Assembly: GCA_029204225.1 (NCBI GenBank)
Contig: MU832008.1
Location: forward strand, 1-64,000
Direction: 5' to 3'
From: Diphasiastrum complanatum
Lineage: Eukaryota; Streptophyta; Lycopodiopsida; Lycopodiales; Lycopodiaceae
DNA: 64,000 nt
Shown here: positions 52,082 to 62,715 of the stretch, in pieces
Layout of the letters: the number at the start of each line of letters is the position of its first letter
Position numbering within the stretch: the first letter of the stretch is position 1
Program-made: the position numbers and the translations under genes
Notes under the pieces: generated by a model
Database searches by the model: none
Told to the model about the DNA's origin: nothing
The model's input: the letters and a program-made list of their open reading frames with translations, nothing else

Positions 52082-53264
52082 GGATTAGTTGTTTCTTGAG
52101 ATTTTTTCCATATACTGATGGACCATTATGTAGATGCACACGTTTCATGAGCGACTTTTTGAATGGGCACAAAGTAGTTGGGGTTGTTTTATGTTTGTAT
52201 CGCTTTCTCTTACACATACTCTTAATATGGGTCACATATATGATTGTGTTGTTTTTTATTAAAAATGTCTACCAAGAAATCCATAATCGGTCTTGAGTAA
52301 GTTTGGTATGTTTTTTAGTTGAAAAAGTTTCCAAGAACTATTGGTGATGAAATAGTGTAAAAAAATATTTTGTGCCTGGACAAACTGCAATGTTATGTAG
52401 ATGTTGTTTTGATGGGATTTGATAGATTCCTTTCTCGCATGTTTTGTTGGGAACTTTACTTTGAGTGTCCCGTTATGACTCTATATATAATTTTTAGTTG
52501 GAAATTTTAAATGCTTGATGCTGATTGTTCCAAACTTCAAACTTAAGGGTGGTCAGCTTTTGCTATCCTCATAGTACTTGAAGCTGGATCTTGGTCTATT
52601 TAACCTTTTGCCACAATTGATTTCCTTTGTTCTATAGCTATTAGCCATCATCATGGGACAATATGCTTGGGCCTTTGAAGAAGTGAAGGAACTCCACTTG
52701 ATTCTGTGCAATCACGTGAACAGATAAAATTGTTCAAGTACTTATACATCAAAATTGCACTTTGTAAATTAAAAAAAGTTCAAAGTGGGCTTTTTAAAGT
52801 AAGGAATTTTTTTAGAAATAAACATGACGAGGCCACAATTCTTACACCCCTCGACTCTGGGAGGCAGGGCTAAATAGTGTCTGTTAATGTTAACAATCAT
52901 CTATAATATCCTGTGTATTTGCACCGTAAGAAAGGGTCACGGAGATAGGGTCATTTGTGTCCCTTATGCCATATGTGTTTCGTACTTCACTTGAATGGTC
53001 ATCATTTTGAAAATCAATTTGAAATGCAACAACCGTTGACAATAGCTTTGAATACATGCACCTAGAAAAGAGATGATTATGGCCACTAGTGAAGCACATG
53101 CTAAGTATGTACCCATTTCCTTTAAACTTAGCACATATAAACTCCAATTGTTGAACTCATCTAAAATCCTTGAAACATCACATTTTGAAAAGACCTTAGT
53201 CTTAGTCTTGATAAAAGAGGCCAAAAAAGAGTCTTAAGAGAGGCAATGTTCCATGCCCACTTAT
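52082..53264. other. No gene recognised
   Basis: 1.2 kb of AT-rich, non-repetitive DNA downstream of the methylase-like gene. It may hold its 3' UTR. I see no reading frame with familiar motifs and no terminal repeats. Confidence 0.5.
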
Positions 53265-53659
53265 CTAGCCTCTCCTTTTCTTTATGCTTTCCACGTGGCA
53301 GCCTACGACAAGATTGGCAGATCTTAGATCTATGGCATGCCTATCTGGCCTGCTACACAAGCCTCTGGTAGTCCTACGTGGCTTACGACATGAGAAGTAC
53401 CAACCATAGATGGTTTTCCATGTGGCAGGCCTACGTGGCTTGCCACGTGGTAGCTTGCAAGCTCCACCTCTTTCTCTCTCTAGGTCCACTCAAGCCTACG
53501 TGGCAGAGTTTGGTTGGCTTGCCACACAGGCCTATGGCAAGCCTATGTGGCAATCTGCAACATGCTTGCATGGTAGACATGAGGCCTATGCCATGCTATG
53601 TAGTCTACCATACAAGCCTATGCTAGGCCTGCATTGCTTGCCATGTGTCAACTTTCGAG

Positions 53660-53722
<63 letters not shown>

Positions 53723-53855
53723 GGTCCACTCAGGCCTACATGATAGAGCTTGGTTGGCTTGCCCCACAAGCCTATGGTAGGGCTACATGTGGCAAACCCC
53801 AAGCTTGCGTGATTTGCCATGTGGCAACCTATGATAGGCTTGGTAGATAGTAGGC
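53265..53855. repeat. ACGTGGC-rich minisatellite, left block
   Basis: Irregular tandem repeats built from GCCTACGTGGC, TTGCCACGTGGCA and ACAAGCCTATGGTAGGCCT words, many partly palindromic. The array resumes at 59,051 on the other side of Cop-8, so it was one block before that insertion. Confidence 0.85.
53661..53720. repeat. (CT)n microsatellite
   Basis: About 29 CT units embedded in the minisatellite after CTTTCGAGCC, the same context as the CT tract at 59,534. Confidence 0.95.
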
Positions 53856-54107
53856 AGTTAAGAAAACAATTTAAAAAACCCGACCAGATCAATCACCACA
53901 GCACAAGGTCAAGTGCAATAAGACAAGACAACAGAATTGCTCTCCTCAAATTGTATATTCAACTAATCAGTAAGTACAAAGATAAAGTTGCTTAAAAGCA
54001 CTCAAAGGGCTCGTAAAAGAAAAACAGCCCGATAATTCTAGAACTGAGCACACATGGTGCCGTTGAAATAAGAAAACATTGTATAAGTCGATCATTGCTA
54101 CTTTAAT
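53856..54107 (-). mobile_element. Cop-8 3' LTR
   Basis: 252 bp, repeated at 58,799-59,050. In element orientation it starts TTAAAGTAGCAATGATC after the purine-rich TTGAGGGAGAGAA and ends TTTTCTTAACT, so the termini are not TG...CA. Flanked on the outside by TAGGC (53,851-53,855). Confidence 0.88.
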
Positions 54108-54199
54108 TCTCTCCCTCAATGATCAATGTCTCTCTTTATTTTAGAGTTTACTCTATTCATGGAACATACCTCCATGATAATATTAAAAGTAAGGGCTTT

Positions 54200-57100
54200 T
54201 TACATAACCAGATCTAAGCCAAGTTTGGCTCTAAAAGTCTCAAACTTTTCTTTACTTAAAGCTTTCGTTAATATATCAGCAACTTGTAACAACGTAGAAC
54301 AGTGTACATTACTTATATCCTCAGATTGTAGCTTCTCACACACAAAGTGATATTTTATCTCAATATGTTTTGTCATTGCGTGAAAGACATGATTCTTAGC
54401 CAATTGTATTTCACTTTGGCTGTCACAGAAAATAACAGTAGGATTTACCTGCTTAATGCCGATCTCACATAACAACTTACGTAGCCAAATAGCTTCCTGG
54501 GTAGCAGAACTTAACGCTTTATATTCGGCTTCTATAGAAGAAAGAGAAATAGTATCTTGCTTCTTGCTAGACCATGAAAAACAACCGCTACGAAAATTGA
54601 AGGCATAATATGTTGTTGACTTTCTATCATCTAGATTTCCTGCCCAATCAGCGTCAACATAACCCTGCAACTTAGGTAAAACACTTTGTCTTTTGTAGAT
54701 CAGGCCAAGGCTAGGTGTACCTTTCACATACCTCAAAATCCTTTTTGCAGCTTTCCAATGGTCCATAGTGGGTGATGACATGAATTGGCTAATCAAACTT
54801 ACAGCATAGCAGATATCAGGATGTGTAGTCGTAAGATATATCAAACTCCCAACTAGCTGGCGAAATAGAGTAGCGTCAACATGTGCACTATCATCAATAC
54901 GAGATAATTTCTTACCAGCTTCGCAAGGGGTGATGGAAGGTTTGCACTCTGTCATGCAAAATCTCTCCAATACCTCGCGCACATACTTGTTTTGACATAA
55001 CCTAATATCACTGCCAGTTTTCCATACTTCGACACCCAGGCAATAGTGCATAAGATCTAAATCTGTCATCTCAAACTGCTTGCATAAGTTGGCTTTGACA
55101 GAATGAGTGAGGTTCTCATCATTGCCCGTGATAATGATATCATCAACATAAAGTACAATCAATGCAATGCTATCTTCGTTTATAAGAACATAAAGATTTG
55201 GATCTGAATTTGTTCTCACAAACCCATGAGAAAGAAAGTAATTGTCAATGCGTCCATACCATGCGCATGGCGCTTGCTTAAGGCCATAAAGTGCTTTGCG
55301 TAGCTTACATACCTTCTGTTCTTGTCCTTTTGTCATGAAGCCCTGTGGTTGGACCATGTAAACTTCTTCCTCTAAGTAAAAAATGTGGACTTCACATCCA
55401 TTTGATGGATCTTCCACCCAAAATGAGATGCTAGGGCAATGATAAGGCGTAGCGTAGTCCACTTAGCCACTGGAGCAAATGTCTCTTCATAGTCAATTCC
55501 TTTATTTTGCTCATAGCCCTTCACTACTAGGCGTGCCTTTTGCTTTGCCATGCCATCTCCATGAAACTTTGTTTTAAACACCCATTTGTTGTCAATGGGT
55601 TTCTTTTCCAAGTGGTAGATCAACCAACTCCCATGTATCATGCATGTGGATGGATTCCATCTCCTCTTCCATTGCCCTTTGCCACTCTTTGTGATCTTTT
55701 GCTTCATCAAAGGTTGATGGCTCTCGACACTTCAAAATGCCACTCATTAGGGCATAGTTCACATGATAACAATCGGGAGACTTCCTTTCCCGCGTTGATC
55801 TTCTCACTTCTCCTTGTGTGCTAGATCTTGATTGATTTAGCTTTGCGTCCTTCATGATCTTTTCATACCATTTTGGTATCTTAGATTCAGGTGATACACT
55901 ATGTGGAGAGTATGTATCCCAAGGAGTGTCCAAGTAATATCTCTTACTTCCACCCGGTTTCTCCTTTATTGTTCCTATTGGCAAGTACCTTCCCCTAGGC
56001 TCTTGAATAGGTGGTGTCCTCTCATACTCACCCTCTCAACACTCATCTTCATGTGCATCATCTTGTGGAGCGTCTTCTTCATCTTCTTCTTCCAAAATTG
56101 TGGGCAGTCATTTGATGCTTTCACCACTTGCATGGTCTTCATCTTCATACCTATGCATCTCATCAAAGATCACATATTTGCTTATGTAAATCTTGTTCAT
56201 TACAGGATCAAAACACCTGTACGCCTTCGTCCTCTCGTCATAACCGACAAAGATACACTTGATTGCTTTGGCATCAAGTTTCTTTCGCTCTTCCTTTGGC
56301 ACACATACATAAGCCCTACATCCAATGACACAAAATTTGTCGATTTTTGGCTTTATTCCTGTAAATGCTTCTTCGGGAGTCACATTTGAAACCACAAATA
56401 TAGGGCTCCAGTTTTGCAAGAACGTTGCTGCACTGCACGCTTCCGACCAAAGTGAATTGGTCAAGCCCATTTGCTTCATCATGGAGCGTGCACTCTCCAT
56501 AATAGTCTTGTTTTTCCTTTCAGCTACACCATTTCTATGCAGCGTGTGTGATTGTGTGAATTATCTTTTGATGCAGTGTTCCTTGCAAAAGTCCTTAAAA
56601 TCATCAGATTTGTATCCGCCCCCTCTATCAGGTCTTAGCACTTTGATGCGTGTGTCTAGTTGGTTCTCTACTAAAGTTTTGAACTCTTTGAAGCGAGCAA
56701 AAGCGTTAGATTTCCTCTTCAAGAAATAAATCCATGTCCTCCTAGAGTAATCATCTATGAAAATCATAAAATAATATGCTTTCCCCAACGACATGGTCTT
56801 CATTGGGCCGCATAGGTTACTGTGAATAAGTTCCAGCAGTTTCTTAGCTCTTGCAGCTCCACCTTTTTTGAATGTCTCCCTGTGATGCTTTTCCATGACA
56901 CATCCTTCACATATTGCGTGATGATCATCCTGCAATGCTGGTAATCCTATTACCATCTTCAGCTTCGTCGTCAATCTTAAGCTCCCATAGTTCAAGTGAC
57001 CAAGTCTTCTGTGCCACAACTCAAATTGAGATGCTGTTGAGATAGCCAAGCCATACTCTCCTAGTTTTGCAGCATCCAATCTATAAAGGCCATAGTTACT

Positions 57101-57540
57101 ATCTCTATAACCTTTCGCCAACACTTTATGGTTGTGGTTCATATCTCTCATAAGGCATCCATCCTTGACAAATTCAACCTTAAGATGTTAATTTGCCATT
57201 ACTCCAACAGAAAGCAGACTCTTTTTGAGTCCAAGAACATAAAGCACATTAGGGATATTCTTGATTTTACCATCAAGAAACTGCACAGGTACATTGCCCA
57301 CACTCTGTATTTGGCATTCCTCCCCATTGGCCTGAGTGACCTTATCCCCATCATGGATTGGTGAGAATTTCTCAAACCAATCACGTTTCTTGGTCATATG
57401 CCTTGTGGCGCCTGAATCTAGGAACCATCTGGCACTACCATTATCAAAGGCCCTCATGTCACCTAGAGTGGTATTTGGCCGGACTTCAATACTTGCCACG
57501 ATCCCATAACCCCCAAAATTGCCTCATTGATAGTTGCCAT
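54200..57540 (-). pseudogene. Cop-8 pol (protease, integrase, RT, RNase H), nearly continuous
   Basis: Minus strand. Protease RWFLDSGATRHMTKKRDWF (57,188-57,499). Pre-integrase [17 protein letters not shown] with [10 protein letters not shown]. Integrase core: [10 protein letters not shown] (first Asp is Asn), [31 protein letters not shown] (D), NGVAERKNKTIMES (E). [79 protein letters not shown], the active site YVDDIIITGN near 55,135. RNase H: GYVDADWAGNLDDRKSTTYY, SSIEAEYKALSSATQEAIWL, CDSQSEIQLAKN, then stop at 54,200. One frame throughout, except for a shifted stretch at about 55,430-55,600 and three or four single stops. It would be autonomous but for these and the missing gag. Confidence 0.92.
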
Positions 57541-58786
57541 TTCCAAACTGCTTGAAACTTCACCTGTAGGCTAAAAAGTGTGTGCCAAAGCCAATCGTGA
57601 TGTCAGAAATAAAAAATAATGACCTACAATTTTTGGCTTACCAGGCCACCCGCCGCTCTTTTGCCAAATTGAAAGCCAAACTGGCGTCACTTTCCGAAAT
57701 GCTTCTCGTCACCAACTCCCAACTATGTGCCCAGTGGAATGGTGAATCAGTTTTGGCGCGTTCCGAACACTTTGTCCGCGACAATCACTCTATTTTGAAG
57801 TACCGTACTTGCAGGTACAGTTAGGGTGCCCTTCTTTTGGAGGCTATAGCCTTTCGTTTGGCCAAAATAGGCTTAAGGAAGTGAAAATAGAGGCACCTTA
57901 AGTTTTTGAACTCTCTTTTCACCTTGAAAAGGCTTCACTCTTCACCAACTTCAGGGCCCAACTCAAATTTCAAGTTGAAATTTTTTAAAGAAGTTGAAGT
58001 GTAATTTACACCTCAGGCCCCTTTCACCCTTTCATGGGTCCCTTTACTTGCCATCCAATGGTCACTTTATATTTGACGGCCTAGATCGATCCTCGTTGAT
58101 TTCAGCCATTGATTACCATGGCCTCAGATCCAACGACTTGCCCTCCTCTTCGTGTGCCAACCAGTGCTCCTGCAGCCACTAAACACCTGGAGACACTACC
58201 CTCCTCCTTACTATGGCTGCGCGCGAGCCTCCACGTGACCTCCTCTCTCTTCCTAACCATGGAGATTACAAAGGGGTTTGAAAAAACCCACGACCTACTT
58301 CACAAGCTCTCCTCCAGCTCTCCACAGCAGTCAGCGGCTGTCTGCAGCTCGATTACTCCTGCTAGATCGCCCCTCTTCAGGCATTTACAGCTCTGAAAAA
58401 CCTTGTAAATGAAGAAAGATCATCAATGTTTCCTACTGAAACTCCAGCCATGAAAGAAGAGAGACTTCTTGGGCTATGCTCAGGTTTTCTCTAAGCTACT
58501 TTTTGCAGCCTTCTACTGCACTAAGGTCGCCCTACAGTCAGCAATTATCTGCTTTAAACAGATCTTCAATTGGTTTTAGATTGAATCCACACTAGGCAGC
58601 CTTTCTACGGAGTTCTATGCTTTCGTTTGGCTTCTCGTTTCAGCCGACAATCCCCTGTCTCTAAATCTTCTTACAGTTTCGAGCCATTCCACGAATCTCC
58701 ACAGACTCGGTTTTGTGCTTCCTAGCCAACAAACTGTCGTGAAGTCGCAGCTCTCCGTTCCTGTCCGGTGATTCTCGCCACCAAGG
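57541..58786. other. Cop-8 leader with gag replaced by unrelated DNA
   Basis: Between primer site and protease only a few gag-tail residues (GNFGGYGIVASIEVRP) remain near 57,540. The rest, about 1.2 kb, is GC-richer and CT-rich on the plus strand, with plus-strand open stretches at 57,582-57,824 (NNDLQFLAYQATRRSFAKLK) and 58,109-58,396 (TMASDPTTCPPLRVPTSAP). The second reads like a plant gene 5' end: a CT-rich leader before ACCATGGCC, then a Pro/Ser-rich N-terminus. I do not recognise a product. It may be a captured host fragment in antisense orientation. Confidence 0.45.
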
Positions 58787-58798
58787 GCTCTAATACCA
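58787..58798 (-). other. Cop-8 primer-binding site
   Basis: Minus-strand TGGTATTAGAGC immediately follows the LTR end TTCTTAACT. One mismatch to the initiator-Met site TGGTATCAGAGC. Confidence 0.9.
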
Positions 58799-59050
58799 AG
58801 TTAAGAAAACAGTTTAAAAAATCTGACCGGATGAATCACCACAACACAATGTCAAGTGCAATAAGACAAGACAACATAATTGCTCTCCTCAAACTGTATA
58901 TTCAACTAATTAGTAAGTACAAAGATAAAGTTGCTTAAAAGCACTCAAAGGGCTTGTAAAAGAAAGACGGCTTGATAATTCTAGAATTGAGCACACGTGG
59001 TGTTGTCGAAATAAGAAAGCACTATATAAGTCGATCATTGCTATTTAAAC
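58799..59050 (-). mobile_element. Cop-8 5' LTR
   Basis: 252-bp partner of 53,856-54,107. In element orientation it starts GTTTAAATAGCAATG. TAGGC at 59,051-59,055 is the target duplication. The LTRs differ at several per cent of positions. Confidence 0.88.
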
Positions 59051-59530
59051 TAGGCCTATGTGGCCTACTACACAAGCCTAAAGTAGGCCATGTGGCAAGC
59101 CACACAAGCCTATGGTAGGCCTACGTGGCTTCCCACATGGCAGTCCCAAGCCTACATGGTTTTTCACGTGGCAGGCCTACATGGCTTGCTATGTGACAAC
59201 TTTTGAGCCCCAATTATCTGTCTCTCTATGTCCACTTAGGCCTATGTGATAGAGACTGATTGGCTTGCCACGCAAGTCTATGTTAGAACTACATGGTTTG
59301 CAATGTGGCAAACCCCAAGCTTGCATGACATGCTATGGGGTAGGCTTACATGGCTTGCCACGTGGTTGTTTGCGATAGGCTTAGTAGATAGCAGACCTAT
59401 GACATGTCTATGTGGCCTGCTACACAAGCCTATGGTAGTCCTACGTGGCTTTCCACGTGGCAAGTCCCAAGCCTACATGGTTTTACACGTGGCAAGCCTA
59501 TGTGGCTTGCCATGTGGCAACTTTCGAGCC

Positions 59531-59604
<74 letters not shown>

Positions 59605-59880
59605 CCTATGTGGTAGAGCCAGGTTGGTTCGCCATGCAAGCCTATGGTATGCCAACGTGGTTTGCCATGTGGCAACCCCAAGTCTACATAATTTGCCATG
59701 TGTTTGACCTACGTGGCTTGCCATGTGGCAGCTTACGACAAGCTTGGCAAATAGTAGGCCTATGACATGCATATGTGGCCTGCTACACAAAGCCTATGGT
59801 AGGTCTATGTGGCTTGCCACATGGCAAACCCCAAGCCTGCATGATTTGTGGCAGACCTACATGACAGGCCATGATGAGCC
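59051..59880. repeat. ACGTGGC-rich minisatellite, right block
   Basis: Continuation of the 53.3-53.9 kb array. It has repeated GTGGCCTGCTACACAAGCC, CCTACGTGGCTT(T/G)CCACGTGG and AAACCCCAAGC(T/C)TGCATGA words in units that recur about every 370 bp (59,378 and 59,745 carry near-identical TAGTAGATAGCAGACCTATG / AAATAGTAGGCCTATGACATG). Confidence 0.85.
59534..59601. repeat. (CT)n microsatellite
   Basis: About 34 uninterrupted CT units after TTTCGAGCCCCA, matching the context of the tract at 53,661. Confidence 0.95.
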
Positions 59881-59947
59881 GACCTCTGGCCACATTCGAT
59901 CTCTGATTTGTGGGGGAGAGTTGTTTTATTAAGGGAGCTCTTTATTT

Positions 59948-60170
59948 TTTTTGCACCCCTCCCCTCCCCTAAAAAAAATAAAGAGGCCCCATCGTCGAGC
60001 CCCACAAAAAAGGTTTTTTTTTTTTTTTTTTGGTAAGGGGGCGGGGGGTGAGGGTGAGAGTGGGGGGATTTAGCCTCCCCACACGTTCGTATTTTTAGGG
60101 TGGGGCTACATTCCCCGCCTCTATCTCCCCCCCCGTTTTTTTTTGGGGGGGGGGGAGGGAGGTGGCCCGC
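59948..60170. repeat. Homopolymer-rich low-complexity tract
   Basis: It contains an 18-nt T run, a G-rich stretch (GGGGGCGGGGGGTGAGGG), C8 followed by T9, then G12 and GAGGGAGG. G-runs on both strands could form quadruplexes. Sequencing or assembly error is likely here. Confidence 0.8.
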
Positions 60171-60386
60171 CTTTACATTTTCCACTCTCTTGGCAACATG
60201 GAGGGGCACGTGCAATGCGTCGTCTCGCAAAATAAATTGAAAATAAAAGAATGTTGTGGGGAGGATGGCTAAGTAGATCATCAATTGCCCGCTCTGAGCA
60301 TCATCCACACGTCTCATGTCTCAACCACAAGCCGCCACCCAGATTGTTGGCTGCTCGTCAACGACAGGCATACCCACTATAATATG

Positions 60387-60387
60387 A

Positions 60388-60418
<31 letters not shown>

Positions 60419-60420
60419 TA
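60387..60420. repeat. (AT)n microsatellite
   Basis: ATAT run of about 12 units followed by ACATATATA. Confidence 0.95.
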
Positions 60421-61755
60421 GATGGGGACAATGATGTGGATCCAAGACCTCATCGTATTTCAAAATAAAATGTATTTGCAAGCATATTTGAAAATTATTG
60501 CACATAGCGGTAGTAATTGATTTAAGAGTTACTATATATGGCAATCCCTTTGCAAATTTTGCATTTTTGTTATATGATAATTATTTGATAGGCATTTATT
60601 GGAAAATATCTAGAACCTTATGATGAAGTATACAATATCTTCTTATTCATGCATAGTGCCAACTTCAATATACATATATTTTTCAATGAAGATAATAGCT
60701 TTTTCGCAAAAAACACAAAGAACAAGAATTTTTAACTTGAATTCTCGAGTGTCGAATAATGATTTATTGGAGATTGATTTTTTTGGTGACCGTTACACCT
60801 AGTGAAATGGCCATCAAATTATGGTGAGGCCATCAAATTATGTTGAGGCTATTAGGCAAGCCATAATTGAGTGGTCATTGAACCAGGTGTAAAGGTTACT
60901 AAAAATAGTTTTTTGGATTATAAAAATCCATCTAAACTTTTTAAGTCAATTTAAAAGTTTGATGACTTGTTGCAAAATCTAACAGTAGTCAACAACACGG
61001 GCTTACTCCAAGAAACCAACACATCAAAAGAAGCTTATATATTTGCAAGGTCCCTCTGACGAGCAATTTTACCACAAAGCTAATTTAGACTAAATAGTGG
61101 TAATCAATGCAGTATTCAGTTTTTCCTGGAATCCTAAAATTTATAGATGTAACATATGTTATTCATGGTGTGCCAAATACATTGGTGGGCACCAACAAAG
61201 TATTGGCCCTTCAAATAATATGCATACTGCATTTAGAAAGGTCACACCTTTCATTAAATGCATCCTACCCTTAAAATTTAGCCCCCAATTTGTTTACATG
61301 CTTATATTCATACCCGACTGGTATTAAAAAACTTAAAATGTGTTTGGTAGCATGACCCAATTTTAGCTTTTGGTTCTACTTTGATGTAGCCTACTAGTAG
61401 CATCACTATGAGCCTAAATATTGGGATGGAACTTTTGTCTAAATGGTAGCATTATGCTCTAGAGATTCATCCAAAACGAAACTCTTTAAAAAAGGAGCTA
61501 GTGTTGGCGAGTATCGAAAGTTTCAGTACCAGTTGGGTCACAGTTTACCAAACTTGATTCTCAATATCAAATGGGTCCTGGTTCTCAATACTACCCAACC
61601 AAAAGCTACAAATGGGTCTTGCAATTGGTTTAACAAAAATGTGTTTTGGCGTGTAAACACACTTAGTTGGTATTAAAAACCAAGTTTAATAAACGGTGAC
61701 CCAATCTATATTGAAATTTTCAATACTCCCCCAACACTAGTTTTACGCAGATGGG
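60421..61755. other. No gene recognised
   Basis: AT-rich intergenic DNA. No recognisable coding, RNA or element motif. Short reading frames lack conserved features. Confidence 0.55.
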
Positions 61756-61980
61756 GTAGGAGGGCTAATTATGAGGCCCTTCCTCCCCAAGGGTGTTGCA
61801 TGCGGCCCATTCACCTCACATCAGCAGAGGGGCCACAAGGAAGAGGCCCTTTCTCCGGAGGCCATGAAACTTTAATACTCACCCAAAGGATAGGAGGGCT
61901 CATTCCGAGGCCTTTCCTCATTCATCTGACATCGACAGAGGGGCCACAAGAAAAGGCCCTTTCTCCAGCAATCACCCACG
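61756..61980. repeat. Two-unit tandem repeat, about 133-bp period
   Basis: TAGGAGGGCTAATTATGAGG at about 61,757 recurs as TAGGAGGGCTCATTCCGAGG at about 61,890. Likewise AGAGGGGCCACAAGGAAGAG recurs as AGAGGGGCCACAAGAAAAGG. Diverged direct duplication. Confidence 0.7.
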
Positions 61981-62181
61981 TAATGTGGCTTTTGAAGTTT
62001 TCTTTTACAATTTCTGAAAGAGTTTCTTTTTGGACAAATCTCTAGAATAGATTGCTACCTTCTAGAGGGAAGTTTGATCCAAATACTTGGTTCCTATTAA
62101 TGCTACTAGGAGGCTACATCACAAGTACAACCTAAAAGCTAGAAACCACCACCCAAAGATTCCAAGTAACAAGGGCCCACC

Positions 62182-62184
<3 letters not shown>

Positions 62185-62217
<33 letters not shown>
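62185..62217. repeat. (GA)n microsatellite
   Basis: Sixteen or so uninterrupted AG units followed by AAAA. Confidence 0.95.
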
Positions 62218-62222
<5 letters not shown>

Positions 62223-62329
62223 CTACGCTAGAGCTGTAATTTGTAAACAGGTTCAACCATTCCAATTTGGGCCTGCCACGTCATTAATTTAGTGACTTAG
62301 TCTTAGTACCAGTCTCAGGCCCAGGTTTT

Positions 62330-62715
62330 AAGCCCGCCCAGTTCGATGCTCGCCCCGTATCGTCCACCAGGTGCAACGTGGCGGATTCTGAATGGTTCGA
62401 TGAGAGCGTTTGGATTGTCCCCAAGCCCAAGAGTCGACGGGTTCGGGAGGTGAATTTGGAAAGATCGCGGAAACTTCTGCTGAGCCCGACACTCTTTTGA
62501 GCTTTCGCTGTGAACGCGTCCCCCGCCGCACCCACCGGCGGCGCACCGGTGACTTTCTGAAATTGACGTGTACCGATCAGCGTTGTCGACACACGTCAGT
62601 ACTCATCACCCACGTCAACGCCCTTCGTACGGATATAGTCTGTAGCGTAGGCTCTCATTGTCCCTGGTCCCTGGTAGGCTGGTCACCACCCATATGCCAC
62701 CTACAGGTCACATGA
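62330..62715. other. GC- and CpG-rich island, unassigned
   Basis: It is markedly richer in GC and CpG than its surroundings (for example CCCCCGCCGCACCCACCGGC) and open in frames on both strands (plus 62,410-62,715, minus 62,284-62,592). No protein family is recognisable in any frame. It may be a promoter or first-exon region of a gene outside this window, or a relic. ACGTG and ACGTCA words are present. Confidence 0.35.

Noticed and set aside
52890-53224. Two overlapping minus-strand frames near 53 kb as a small gene
   Set aside because: No recognisable domain or splice signals. The overlapping frames give unrelated peptides of similar quality, which suggests chance.
59430-60317. Open frames through the ACGTGGC minisatellite, including a Pro/His/Lys-rich one
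   Set aside because: They arise from low-complexity and repeat DNA and have no independent support.
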